Below, piece by piece: positions 43,394 through 51,363 of a DNA stretch of 64,000 bases. Location of the stretch: positions 1 to 64,000 of the forward strand of contig NZ_CANPVO010000040.1 in the NCBI RefSeq assembly GCF_947581785.1, read 5' to 3'. The stretch's first letter is position 1. The number at the start of each line of letters is the position of its first letter. The DNA comes from Candidatus Palauibacter polyketidifaciens (GTDB lineage: Bacteria; Gemmatimonadota; Gemmatimonadetes; Palauibacterales; Palauibacteraceae). The position numbers were made by a program, and so were the translations under genes. The notes under the pieces were generated by a model that had not been told where the DNA came from, did no database searches, and was given only the letters and a program-made list of their open reading frames with translations.

Positions 43394-44348
43394 GGTCGGC
43401 TTCCAGGCGGGCGATCTCCGCTTCGGACGCGATGTAGCCGAACCCCGCCCAGCCGGAACCCTCGAGAATGAGGCGGTACATCTCCGCCGCCTGCGCCTCG
43501 CGGCCGTTGTAGAGGTGCCAGGTCGCGATGCCGTACGCGACCGCCACGCCCGCCGGATCTCCGCTCTCGGGATCCCACAGTTCGTCGGCATCGAGCTCCC
43601 CCCGGTACATGAGGAGGAGCCGGTGATAGCTGGTGTTCTCGATGACATCGAGATCCGCCGTCACCGGTTCGAGGACGGCCGCCGCCTCCGCGTCGCGGCC
43701 CAGACGCCGGAGCGCCATGTACCACCAGTGCGAGATGGCCACGAGCTGGTCGGGGTTCGTCGTCACGGCCATGTAGGCCTCGTACGACGGCAGCGCTCCC
43801 TCGAAATCCCCTTTCAGATAGCGGGCCAGCGCCAGGTGGTAGTGGATGTTCGACTGCAGCGTGCTCGTCGGGATGCCGCGCGCGTTGGGCTGGCCATCCG
43901 GCTCGACCTCGTCCTCCTCGCCTCGCACGAGGCCGGCAGCGTGAGAAAGGTCCTCGATGGCGCGGTCGAACTCGCGCACGCTGATCCAGCGGTGCCCTCG
44001 ATGACGGTACATCCGCGCGTCATCCGGGTGCTTCCCGATCCCCTCCGAGAAGATCTCGATCGCGTCGCGAAACGCCCCCGTGTACCCGACGCGCCGCCCG
44101 AGCCAGATGATCGCGTCCGCATCGTCCGGATCCGCGTCGTAGTCCGCGCGCGCGACTTCGATGTCTTGCGCCTGCTCCGCCGAAGCGGGGGAAGGATAGA
44201 GAGGTTCGCCGAGGAGGGAGATCGCCTCCGCCCCCTCCGGCAGTCCAGCTCCGGTGGCGGACGTTTGCGCCTCCTCCGCCGCCTCCCCGCAGGCCGCAAC
44301 GCCGAGCGCCAGCACGAGGGCGCGCAGTTCCAGTCGGTAGCGTGTCAT
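43383..44348 (-). CDS. TPR-repeat lipoprotein
   Basis: 321 residues with lipobox LGVAAC (Cys about residue 20) and several TPR-like helical pairs: ADYDADPDDADAIIWLGRRVGYTGAFRDAIEIFSEGI, ARMYRHRGHRWISVREFDRAIEDL, STLQSNIHYHLALARYLKGDFEGAL. Protein-protein scaffold in the periplasm or outer membrane; partners unknown. It is divergent from the DUF4342 gene and shares no operon with it. Confidence 0.85.
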   Translation of the reverse strand: MTRYRLELRALVLALGVAACGEAAEEAQTSATGAGLPEGAEAISLLGEPLYPSPASAEQAQDIEVARADYDADPDDADAIIWLGRRVGYTGAFRDAIEIFSEGIGKHPDDARMYRHRGHRWISVREFDRAIEDLSHAAGLVRGEEDEVEPDGQPNARGIPTSTLQSNIHYHLALARYLKGDFEGALPSYEAYMAVTTNPDQLVAISHWWYMALRRLGRDAEAAAVLEPVTADLDVIENTSYHRLLLMYRGELDADELWDPESGDPAGVAVAYGIATWHLYNGREAQAAEMYRLILEGSGWAGFGYIASEAEIARLEADPDG

Positions 44349-44472
44349 CGTTTTCCTCGGAAGAGGGATTTCCGCGCGGCTCGCAAAACCCGGGCCGGAT
44401 TGCGAGCGTACAGCGGACTGTCAGGATCCAACATCAAGCCGGACTCGCGGGCGCGCCGCAAGGGAGGTGGAC

Positions 44473-44760
44473 ATGACCGAGGAACACCGAGTGCCGGGCG
44501 AGAACCTCGTGCGGAAGATCAAGGAGATCATCCGGGAGGGGAACGTCCGCCGCATCACGATCCGGAACGAAGACGGCAAGGAACTCATCGAGGTGCCGCT
44601 CTCCATCGGCGTCGTAGGGACGTTGATGCTGCCCGCCTGGGCGGCGATCGGCGCCATCGCCGCGCTCGTCACGAACTGCTCCATCGTCGTGGAACGCGAA
44701 GAACCCGAAGGAGAAACGAACTCCGCCCCGGTGCCCGCCGATGGCGAAGATGGCCGATAG
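44473..44760 (+). CDS. DUF4342 family small membrane protein
   Basis: 95 residues. N-terminal half matches DUF4342 (NLVRKIKEIIREGNVRRITIRNEDGKELIEVPLS), followed by one hydrophobic helix (GVVGTLMLPAWAAIGAIAALV) and an acidic tail. ATG 44473 is chosen: GGGAGG lies 5 nt before it, overlapping an in-frame GTG. Function unknown; members are widespread small membrane proteins thought to act near the membrane. Confidence 0.87.
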   Translation: MTEEHRVPGENLVRKIKEIIREGNVRRITIRNEDGKELIEVPLSIGVVGTLMLPAWAAIGAIAALVTNCSIVVEREEPEGETNSAPVPADGEDGR

Positions 44761-44811
44761 AGCGGAGCATCGGTCTCGGCAACGCCGAACCGGACGACTA
44801 TCTTGAAGGAA

Positions 44812-44835
44812 GCGGCGTCTTCGCAGGGACGCCGC
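44812..44835 (+). promoter_or_regulatory. 8-bp hairpin before the lipocalin-like lipoprotein gene
   Basis: Perfect stem GCGGCGTC / GACGCCGC with an 8-nt loop, 52 nt after the DUF4342 stop and 22 nt before the next ATG. It could terminate the former or be a 5' leader structure; no T-run. Confidence 0.35.
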
Positions 44836-44857
44836 ATCCGAAACTGACGGAGGTTAC

Positions 44858-45301
44858 ATGAAGAAGCACTTGCTCAGATTGTGCGCGCCGCTGGTCGTCG
44901 CGGCCCTTGTCGCGGGCTGTGGCGGCGGCGACACCGTGGACCCGGAGCCGCCCCCCGCCGCGGGACCGCCGGACCTCTCCGGCACGTATAGCCTCGTATC
45001 CCTGACCCAGGGTGGGGCTACAGTCGGTCCGCCGATCGCCTCAGGAACTTTCACGCTCTCGCAGACCTCGTCCTCCGGCGACACTGCATCGGGCACGATG
45101 ACCTATGAAGTCTCGGTACCTGCCGCGGGGATCATGCTTCAGGACCAGGGCACGTTCACCATCCGTACCGACGGCACCTGGCAGCAGAGCGGTACCGAAG
45201 TGCAGGCTCTGGGTACGTACACGTTGGCGGGCAACGTCCTCACCGTGATCGTAACGGAGCCGCTCGCCGCCGTCTCGACTACAGTTTGGCAGCGGCAGTA
45301 G
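44858..45301 (+). CDS. Small lipocalin-like lipoprotein
   Basis: 147 residues. Signal with lipobox (LVAGCGGGD, Cys about 21), Pro-rich linker, then a beta-rich domain (LSGTYSLVSLTQGG ... GTFTLSQTSSSG ... GTFTIRTDGTWQQSGTE ... GTYTLAGNVLTVIV), a lipocalin-like/DUF5640-style sandwich. GGAGG 6 nt before the ATG supports the start. Its 3' end overlaps the TonB receptor frame by 16 nt, suggesting one operon. Confidence 0.78.
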   Translation: MKKHLLRLCAPLVVAALVAGCGGGDTVDPEPPPAAGPPDLSGTYSLVSLTQGGATVGPPIASGTFTLSQTSSSGDTASGTMTYEVSVPAAGIMLQDQGTFTIRTDGTWQQSGTEVQALGTYTLAGNVLTVIVTEPLAAVSTTVWQRQ

Positions 45302-47508
45302 AGGTCGGGATCCGACGACGTCTCACGGCAGGCGCCGCGCTCGTCTTCTTCTACATGCGCGCGGCGCTCGCCTCCTTCTACGCGCGGGCGGCGCTTGCCT
45401 CCTTCTACGCGAGCGCTCCGCTCGCCGCCCAGGCCCAGGACGCCATCGTCCGCGGCCGCGTTCTGGACGCGGAGACGGGCGCGCCCCTCGCCGGGGCCAC
45501 CGTGCTCATCCGCGACACCCCGCTGAGCGCGACGACGCGGCCCGATGGCGGCTTCGGCATCGCCTCTCCCGCCAACGGGACCTTCACCCTCGTCGTCGTG
45601 GCGGACGGCTTTCGCGTCGCCGAACGCGAACTTCAGACCGGTCGGTCGGGCGAACTCAGTATCCTGCTCGAGCGCCGGCTGTTCGACGTTCCCGAGTTGA
45701 CCGTGACGGCGAGCCGCTCCGCCGTCCGGACCGGCGAGGCTCCCGTGAGCGTCGCCGTGATGAGCGGCGACGAACTCGGCAACCGCGACGCCGTGACCCT
45801 CGACGAGGCGCTCCCCTTCGCGCAGGGCGTGATCTTCAATTCCGGCCAGATGGACATCCGCGGCGCCACCGGCCTGGCGCGGGGCGTCGGCAGCCGCGTT
45901 CTCATGCTCCTCGATGGCCACCGCGTGCTCTCCGGCGTGGGCGCGTCCATCGATTTCAGCGGCCTACCCGTGCTGGACGTGGACCAGATCGAGATCGTAA
46001 AAGGCCCTCATTCCACCCTGTGGGGGACGAACGCGCTGGGCGGCGTCGTGAACGTGATCACGAAACGCCCGCCGGCGGAGCCCGAGACCATCGTCCGCGG
46101 CTACGTGGGACTCTTCGACACGCCGGCCCGCCATTCGTTCACGGACGAGCGCCTGAGCAGGGAAGGGCTCGCCCTCCAACATTCGCGCCGCATCGGCGAT
46201 GTCGGTACCACCCTCTACCTGGCCCGGGAGGAATCGGACGGGTTCCGGCAGAACGGCGCGCTGGAGCGCTGGCGGATGCGGCTCAAGACCGTCTTCCCGG
46301 CGGAATCCGCCAATCCGTGGGAGATCTTCGTCAACTGGACGGGAAAGGAAGAGGAGGAGTTCTTCACCTGGCTGTCGCCGGACCGGCCGCTGGAGGTCGA
46401 CCCGGCCGAACTCGGCGACTGGATTCGCTCGGACGACCTCGTCTTCGGCATGACGGCCAATCCGATCGTCACGCCGAAACACCGCGTGCAGGTGCGCCCG
46501 CACATCTACCACGCGCGGAACCAGAACCATTTCCACGACAACGAGGACTACCACCGCTCGACGCGCCTCGGCACCGATGTCCAGTGGTCTCTCTTCCCCA
46601 ACCGTTCGCACGCGCTGACGATCGGGGCGGAAGGCGCTTTCACCGGCGTGAACTCGAATTTCCTGGAGCCATCGCCCGACGTGACGGACCTCGCGCTGTT
46701 CGCTCAGGATGAGATCACGTTCTCGGACCGGGTTCGCGGCTCGGTGGGCCTCCGACTCGACTACCACAACGCCTCGGCGGCAAAGGAGGACCGCTTCCTC
46801 AATCCGAAACTCGGGATCGTCTACGAGGCGAGCGACCGGTTGAGCCTTCGAGGGTCCCTCAGCCGCGGATACCGGGCGCCGAGCGTGTCCGAGCAGTTCA
46901 CCTCGACGACCCAGTTCGGCTTTCGAGTCATCCCCAATCTCGAACTGCGGGGAGAATCCGCCTGGGCCCGCGAGGTCGGGGCGACCGTGCACGTGAGCGA
47001 TCGCGTCTGGCTGGACGCCGGACTCTTCTGGAGCGACTACACGGATCTCATCGAACCGTCGCCAGCGCCCAACAACGTGTTCGTGTTTCAGTTCCGCAAC
47101 GTCGCCGAAGCCATGGTGCGGGGCGTCGACGCGGGTCTGCGGATCGGCGTGATCCCGACCCGTCTGGACCTCAACGCGAACTACACCTTCCTCGATACGA
47201 GGGACGACCGGACCGGGCGCTCGCTCCCCTACCGTTCGCGCCACAACTTCACGGCGACGGCGTCCGGGTTGAGAGGTATGGTCGCGGTCGACTTCCGGCA
47301 CCGGAGCCGCGTGGAGCAGGTGCTCGCCTTCCCGCTCGACGAGCGCAGCGCCATCAACCTCGTCGACCTGCGCGTGCGCACGCGGATTCTCGGGACCCGC
47401 GTGCAGGCGAAGATCGAGAACCTGTTCCAGACGACCTACGTGGACGTGCAGGAGCGGAGTCCGGGACCCACCCGAAGCTTCCGCCTCACCGTAACTCCTC
47501 GTTTCTAG
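45286..47508 (+). CDS. TonB-dependent outer-membrane receptor
   Basis: 740 residues: a carboxypeptidase-regulatory-like domain (VRGRVLDAETGAPLAGATVLIRD), then plug (VPELTVTASRSAVRTGEAPVSV, IEIVKGPHSTLWGTNALGGVVNVIT) and a 22-strand-type barrel ending TPRF. It imports a ligand such as an iron chelate, vitamin or oligomer using TonB energy. The TTG start (45286) overlaps the lipoprotein stop and has no ribosome-binding site; ATG 45355 is the alternative and lies inside the repeated signal region. The signal peptide is unusual: three tandem 9-residue units AALxxFYxR. Confidence 0.9.
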   Translation: MAAAVEVGIRRRLTAGAALVFFYMRAALASFYARAALASFYASAPLAAQAQDAIVRGRVLDAETGAPLAGATVLIRDTPLSATTRPDGGFGIASPANGTFTLVVVADGFRVAERELQTGRSGELSILLERRLFDVPELTVTASRSAVRTGEAPVSVAVMSGDELGNRDAVTLDEALPFAQGVIFNSGQMDIRGATGLARGVGSRVLMLLDGHRVLSGVGASIDFSGLPVLDVDQIEIVKGPHSTLWGTNALGGVVNVITKRPPAEPETIVRGYVGLFDTPARHSFTDERLSREGLALQHSRRIGDVGTTLYLAREESDGFRQNGALERWRMRLKTVFPAESANPWEIFVNWTGKEEEEFFTWLSPDRPLEVDPAELGDWIRSDDLVFGMTANPIVTPKHRVQVRPHIYHARNQNHFHDNEDYHRSTRLGTDVQWSLFPNRSHALTIGAEGAFTGVNSNFLEPSPDVTDLALFAQDEITFSDRVRGSVGLRLDYHNASAAKEDRFLNPKLGIVYEASDRLSLRGSLSRGYRAPSVSEQFTSTTQFGFRVIPNLELRGESAWAREVGATVHVSDRVWLDAGLFWSDYTDLIEPSPAPNNVFVFQFRNVAEAMVRGVDAGLRIGVIPTRLDLNANYTFLDTRDDRTGRSLPYRSRHNFTATASGLRGMVAVDFRHRSRVEQVLAFPLDERSAINLVDLRVRTRILGTRVQAKIENLFQTTYVDVQERSPGPTRSFRLTVTPRF
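45334..45414 (+). repeat. Three tandem 27-bp units in the TonB receptor signal peptide
   Basis: Units at 45334-45360 (AALVFFYMR), 45361-45387 (AALASFYAR) and 45388-45414 (AALASFYAS) are in frame; the last two differ at only a few bases. They lengthen the hydrophobic leader between the RRR N terminus and the APLAAQAQ cleavage region. Confidence 0.85.
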
Positions 47509-47515
47509 ACGGCTT

Positions 47516-49681
47516 GTGGCCCGCGGAGATCCGGGCGCCCGCCCGCTGGCCGGCGCGCTTCTTGTCTCCTGCGCGCTGGCGGCCTGCGAACCGTCCCCGC
47601 GGCGCGACGCGGCCGGCGCCGTCACCCGGGACCGTCTGCTGGCGACGGACACGGTCGCCGCGGAGTGGCTGACCTCCGGCCGGGATTTCGGGGAAACCCG
47701 GTACTCCCCGCTCGGGCGCATTCACGTCATGAACGCGGCCGCCGTGGGTCTCGCCTGGGAGTACCCGTGGCGGTCCCACGTCGGCTCAGTCCACTGGGGA
47801 CTCGAGGCCACTCCCGTGGTCGTCGACGGCGTGATGTACTCGCCCGGCCCCTGGGGAAGCGTCGCGGCGCTCGACGCGGCGACGGGAGAACCGGTGTGGC
47901 GCTACGACCCGCAGGTCGACCCGAGCACCACGCGAAAGGGCTGCTGCGGCCCGGTCAACCGCGGACTCGAGGTGTGGGAGGGACACGTCTACATCGGCAC
48001 CTTCGATGGCTGGCTGGTGGCGCTCGACGCGGCGACGGGCGAGGAGGTCTGGCGCGCCGACACCTTCATTGACCGGTCCCTCTCCTACACGAGCACCGGC
48101 TCGCCGCAGATCGCCGGCGACGTCGTCGTCCTCGGCAACGCCGGCGGCGACTTCGGCGTGCGCGGTTACATCACGGCGTACGACCTCGAGACCGGCGAGG
48201 AGGCGTGGCGCTTCTTCACCGTTCCCGGCGATCCGGCGGCCGGCTTCGAGCACCCGGAGATGGAGGCAGCCGCCGCCACGTGGGACCCGGACTCGGCCTG
48301 GGAGGGCGGACTCGGGGGCACCGTATGGGGGGAGATGGCGTACGACCCCGTCCTCGATCTCCTCTACGTGGGGACGGGGAACGCCTACCCGTACCCGATC
48401 TGGCACCGGAGCCCGTCGGGGGGCGACAACCTCTACCTCGTCTCCATCCTCGCCATCGACCCGAAGACGGGCCGCCTCGCCTGGCACTACCAGACGGTGC
48501 CGGGCGAGATCTGGGACTACACCGCCACGCAGAACCTCATCCTGAGCACGGTTACCATCGACGGCCGGCCGCGCGATGTCCTGCTCCAGGCCCCCAAGAA
48601 CGGCTTCTTCTACGTGCTCGACCGCGCCACGGGCGAACTGCTGCGGGCGGAGAACTTCGTGACCGTCACCTGGGCACAGGGGATCGATCTCGAGACGGGG
48701 CGGCCGATCCCGAACCCCGCCGCTGACTATCGCGACGAACCGCGCGTCGTCTTCCCCTCCTCCGCGGGCGGCCACAACTGGCAGCCGATGTCCTTCAACC
48801 CCGAAACGGGCATCGCCTACATCCCGGCCCGCGAACAGGCCATGCTGTGGCGTTCGCTGGACGAGTTCGACCATCGCCCGGAGGTGGCGTATGAAGGCTT
48901 CGCCGCCTCCTGGCCTCCCTTTCCGGAGGAGTTCGCGCACCTCGCCGAGGGTCTCCCCGACATCGGCCCGAACGAGTTTCTCCTCGCGTGGGACCCCGTC
49001 GCGGGGCGCGAGTTGTGGCGGGTTCCGCGCGGCAGCATGTGGAATGGGGGCACGCTGGTGACGGGCGGAAACCTCGTCGTCCAGGGGACGGCGTCGGGCA
49101 CGCTCGACTTCCACCAGGCGGACACCGGCGCGCGCATCCACAGCATCCATCTCGGCACAGGTGTGATGGCGGGGCCCATGACGTACGAGGTCGACGGCGT
49201 GCAGTACATCGCGGTCATGGCGGGCTACGGCGGGCCGAGGGGCTCCGCCTACCCGCTGGGCTCGGCGGCGTACGACTACGATAGCGCGGGGCGGCTGCTC
49301 GTCTTCAGGCTCGATGGCCGGGAGGTGCCGCTACCACCCGCGCAGATCGTGCAGACCACGCCGGAACCGCCGGATGTCGCGCTCGACGCGGCCAGGGTGC
49401 GGCGCGGGGCGGAACTCTTCGGGGTCCACTGCGGCATCTGTCACCGGGCCTCTGATGAACACCTCTCCGCCTATCCCGACCTGCGCCGCATGGATGGCGG
49501 CGCGTGGGAGAGCTTCGACGCCGTCGTGCTCGGCGGAGCGCTCGCCGTGAACGGCATGGCCGGCTTCGGCGACCTTCTCTCGATGGAGGACGTCACCGCG
49601 ATTCGGCACTACCTCACGAGCGAGCAGCGGCGCCTGTGGGAGGCGGAGTCGGCCGCCGATCCCGTCCCGGACGGCCGCTGA
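47516..49681 (+). CDS. PQQ-dependent quinohemoprotein dehydrogenase, lipoprotein
   Basis: 721 residues. Lipobox (ALAAC, Cys 24), an eight-bladed PQQ propeller with W-motifs (AALDAATGEPVWRYDP, YDLETGEEAWRF), the vicinal disulfide C143-C144 (KGCCGPVN), the metal/active-site block GEIWDYTATQNL, and a C-terminal cytochrome c domain with CGICH (C639, C642, H643). It oxidises alcohols or sugars in the periplasm and passes electrons to the respiratory chain. The residue two after the active-site Asp is Thr, not Asp, which points to calcium rather than lanthanide dependence. GTG start 7 nt after the receptor stop, so the two are probably co-expressed. Confidence 0.92.
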   Translation: MARGDPGARPLAGALLVSCALAACEPSPRRDAAGAVTRDRLLATDTVAAEWLTSGRDFGETRYSPLGRIHVMNAAAVGLAWEYPWRSHVGSVHWGLEATPVVVDGVMYSPGPWGSVAALDAATGEPVWRYDPQVDPSTTRKGCCGPVNRGLEVWEGHVYIGTFDGWLVALDAATGEEVWRADTFIDRSLSYTSTGSPQIAGDVVVLGNAGGDFGVRGYITAYDLETGEEAWRFFTVPGDPAAGFEHPEMEAAAATWDPDSAWEGGLGGTVWGEMAYDPVLDLLYVGTGNAYPYPIWHRSPSGGDNLYLVSILAIDPKTGRLAWHYQTVPGEIWDYTATQNLILSTVTIDGRPRDVLLQAPKNGFFYVLDRATGELLRAENFVTVTWAQGIDLETGRPIPNPAADYRDEPRVVFPSSAGGHNWQPMSFNPETGIAYIPAREQAMLWRSLDEFDHRPEVAYEGFAASWPPFPEEFAHLAEGLPDIGPNEFLLAWDPVAGRELWRVPRGSMWNGGTLVTGGNLVVQGTASGTLDFHQADTGARIHSIHLGTGVMAGPMTYEVDGVQYIAVMAGYGGPRGSAYPLGSAAYDYDSAGRLLVFRLDGREVPLPPAQIVQTTPEPPDVALDAARVRRGAELFGVHCGICHRASDEHLSAYPDLRRMDGGAWESFDAVVLGGALAVNGMAGFGDLLSMEDVTAIRHYLTSEQRRLWEAESAADPVPDGR

Positions 49682-49694
49682 CGCTCATGCCCCC

Positions 49695-50111
49695 TCAGTC
49701 CCCGGGCGGCTCGGCGGGTCCCTCGGCCATCGCCACGTCGAGTTCGACCGTCCGCTTCAGGTCCCGGTTGATGAAGATCGGAAACGTGTACCCGCCGAAC
49801 TTCTGAAACGTCAGGTTGTTGATGCCCACGACATGGTTGAAGGTGGCCGCCTTCCCGGGCGGAGCCTGCACGGAAAACCCGCCCGTCACCTTGAACAGTT
49901 CTTCGCCGTCCTCGTCCATGCAGCGGATTTCGAGTTCGTGCTGCCGGTCGGTTTCGGAAGGCTCGGCCCGGATCCTGAGCACGAGTTGCATGGACGGGTG
50001 GGTCACCGGCATGGCGCCGGCATAGAGCGTGTCGAAGAGGCCCATGAGGTTGAGCTTGCCGTCGCTCGATGTATTGGCGGCGTCGGCCAGTGTGGCCAGC
50101 ACGATTTCCAT
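49695..50111 (-). CDS. Hypothetical protein, DUF6941-like
   Basis: 138 residues, cytoplasmic, no signal. Begins EIVLATLADAANTSSDGKLNLMGLFDTLYAG and continues as a beta-sandwich (MQLVLRIRAEPSETDRQHELEIRC ... FNHVVGINNLTFQKFGGYTFPIFINRDLKRTVELDV). The opening and overall layout resemble DUF6941 proteins; function unknown. ATG 50111 follows GGAG; TTG 50126 is a longer alternative. The convergent quinohemoprotein gene ends 14 nt away. Confidence 0.75.
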   Translation of the reverse strand: MEIVLATLADAANTSSDGKLNLMGLFDTLYAGAMPVTHPSMQLVLRIRAEPSETDRQHELEIRCMDEDGEELFKVTGGFSVQAPPGKAATFNHVVGINNLTFQKFGGYTFPIFINRDLKRTVELDVAMAEGPAEPPGD

Positions 50112-50204
50112 TCGTCGGTTCTCCAATAGGAAAAGAAGCGTCTTTGCCTCGAAGCGGACTCGGAGTCTAGCGGACGGAGCGTCGCGGCGAATCCGGGGCG
50201 GGAG

Positions 50205-50873
50205 TCAGCCGAAGATGCCGCCGACGATCTCGAGGATCGCCTCGAACACGCTCGCGGCCGCATCGCCGACGGCGTCGATGGCGGCCGGCGCCGCTTCCGC
50301 CGCGGCCGCCACGGCGTGGCCGGTCACATGCGCCCCCACGAAGACGAGATCCGGCGCCCAGAAGAGCGTCTCGAACAGGACGTCGGCGCCGGTGTCCGCG
50401 GTGCGCGCGACTGCGCCGTCGCGTCCCCGCCGCGCGACGAGCCGGTCCCGTTCCATCTCCCAGATCGCCTCGAGTTCGTGGTGGTCGAACCAAACGCCCT
50501 TGCACCGCTTGCACACATCGAGCGTGAGCGAGGATTGGCGGACCTGCAGCATGCGGGTATCGCAGGCGGGACAGTTCAGGCGGGTCTTCGCCCCGCACGC
50601 GGCGCATTTCGGCGCGTCTCGGTCCACGAACGCGCGGCAGGCGTGACACTGGGCCCGGTGCCGCTCGTCGCGCGCCGGGATTTGCGCCCACAGCGACTCG
50701 GGCCGCTCGGAACGGAGGCGCTGCACCTCCCCCAACTCGAACCACATGCCGCCGCAACGGGCGCAATGGTCGAGCGTCAGCGGACCGGCGGCGTCTCCGG
50801 CCCCGGCCCCGAGCGATGTCTTCTCCATCCTGGTCCCGAGACATACGGGGCACGGCCAGCGCGTCTCGCTCAC
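50205..50873 (-). CDS. Zinc-ribbon protein with two TFIIB-type zinc modules and hydrophobic tail
   Basis: 222 residues. Two repeats of CPxC-x(n)-CxxCxGxWF form: WPCPVC ... DHCARCGGMWFELGE (about 6-50), a middle CHAC ... CAAC pair, and LNCPACDTRM ... DVCKRCKGVWFDHHEL (about 100-140). These match zf-TFIIB (PF13453)-style modules. The C-terminal part is Ala-rich and hydrophobic (VFVGAHVTGHAVAAAAEAAPAAIDAVGDAAA), ending EIVGGIFG, perhaps membrane-peripheral. DNA or protein binding is possible. GTG 50873; GGGAG 10 nt upstream. Confidence 0.78.
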   Translation of the reverse strand: MSETRWPCPVCLGTRMEKTSLGAGAGDAAGPLTLDHCARCGGMWFELGEVQRLRSERPESLWAQIPARDERHRAQCHACRAFVDRDAPKCAACGAKTRLNCPACDTRMLQVRQSSLTLDVCKRCKGVWFDHHELEAIWEMERDRLVARRGRDGAVARTADTGADVLFETLFWAPDLVFVGAHVTGHAVAAAAEAAPAAIDAVGDAAASVFEAILEIVGGIFG

Positions 50874-50889
50874 GGCTGCGGCTCTCCCG

Positions 50890-51342
50890 TCACGGATCGA
50901 GCAGCCCGCGCGCCGATCCCTTCTCCGACAGGTGCCGTACGTCGTGGAAGGTGTACACGAGCAGGCCCGAATCCGTGATCTCAATTTCGGCCATTTCCCG
51001 CGCCATCAGTTCGTTGAGGACTTCCTCGGCCGTCGTCGTGGGTACCGCCAGTTCGCCGGCGACCTCGACCGCCGTGAGCCGCCCGCCGTGGCGCCCCGCC
51101 ATCTTCAGGACCTCGGCCTCGAGGGTGTCGCGGCGGAGTGCCTCCCGCCGGTGTTCGATGCGGCGTCCGAGCCCGAAGTGGCGCGCCACGAGCAGGCCGC
51201 CGGCGGCGGCGGGCAGTCCGGCCGCGATGAAGAGCGCGACGAGCGTCCTCAGGGCGAGCGGATCCGCACCCGAACGAAGGAACCCCCAGCCCATGAGCAG
51301 CGCCAGCGCCAGGAGAGCGACGCCTCCCAGGAGCCTGCCCAC
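50890..51342 (-). CDS. Membrane protein with C-terminal winged-helix-like domain
   Basis: 150 residues. Two hydrophobic segments (VALLALALLMGWGFL and TLVALFIAAGLPAAAGGLLVA) followed by a soluble region (DTLEAEVLKMAGRHGGRLTAVEVAGELAVPTTTAEEVLNELMARE) shaped like a winged helix, ending in a small beta hairpin (MAEIEITDSGLLVYTF). It has the look of a one-component regulator with a membrane anchor, but no family is certain. It precedes the zinc-ribbon gene by 16 nt on the same strand. Confidence 0.65.
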   Translation of the reverse strand: MGRLLGGVALLALALLMGWGFLRSGADPLALRTLVALFIAAGLPAAAGGLLVARHFGLGRRIEHRREALRRDTLEAEVLKMAGRHGGRLTAVEVAGELAVPTTTAEEVLNELMAREMAEIEITDSGLLVYTFHDVRHLSEKGSARGLLDP

Positions 51343-51363
51343 CGCGTCAGCTCCCGGCCACGC

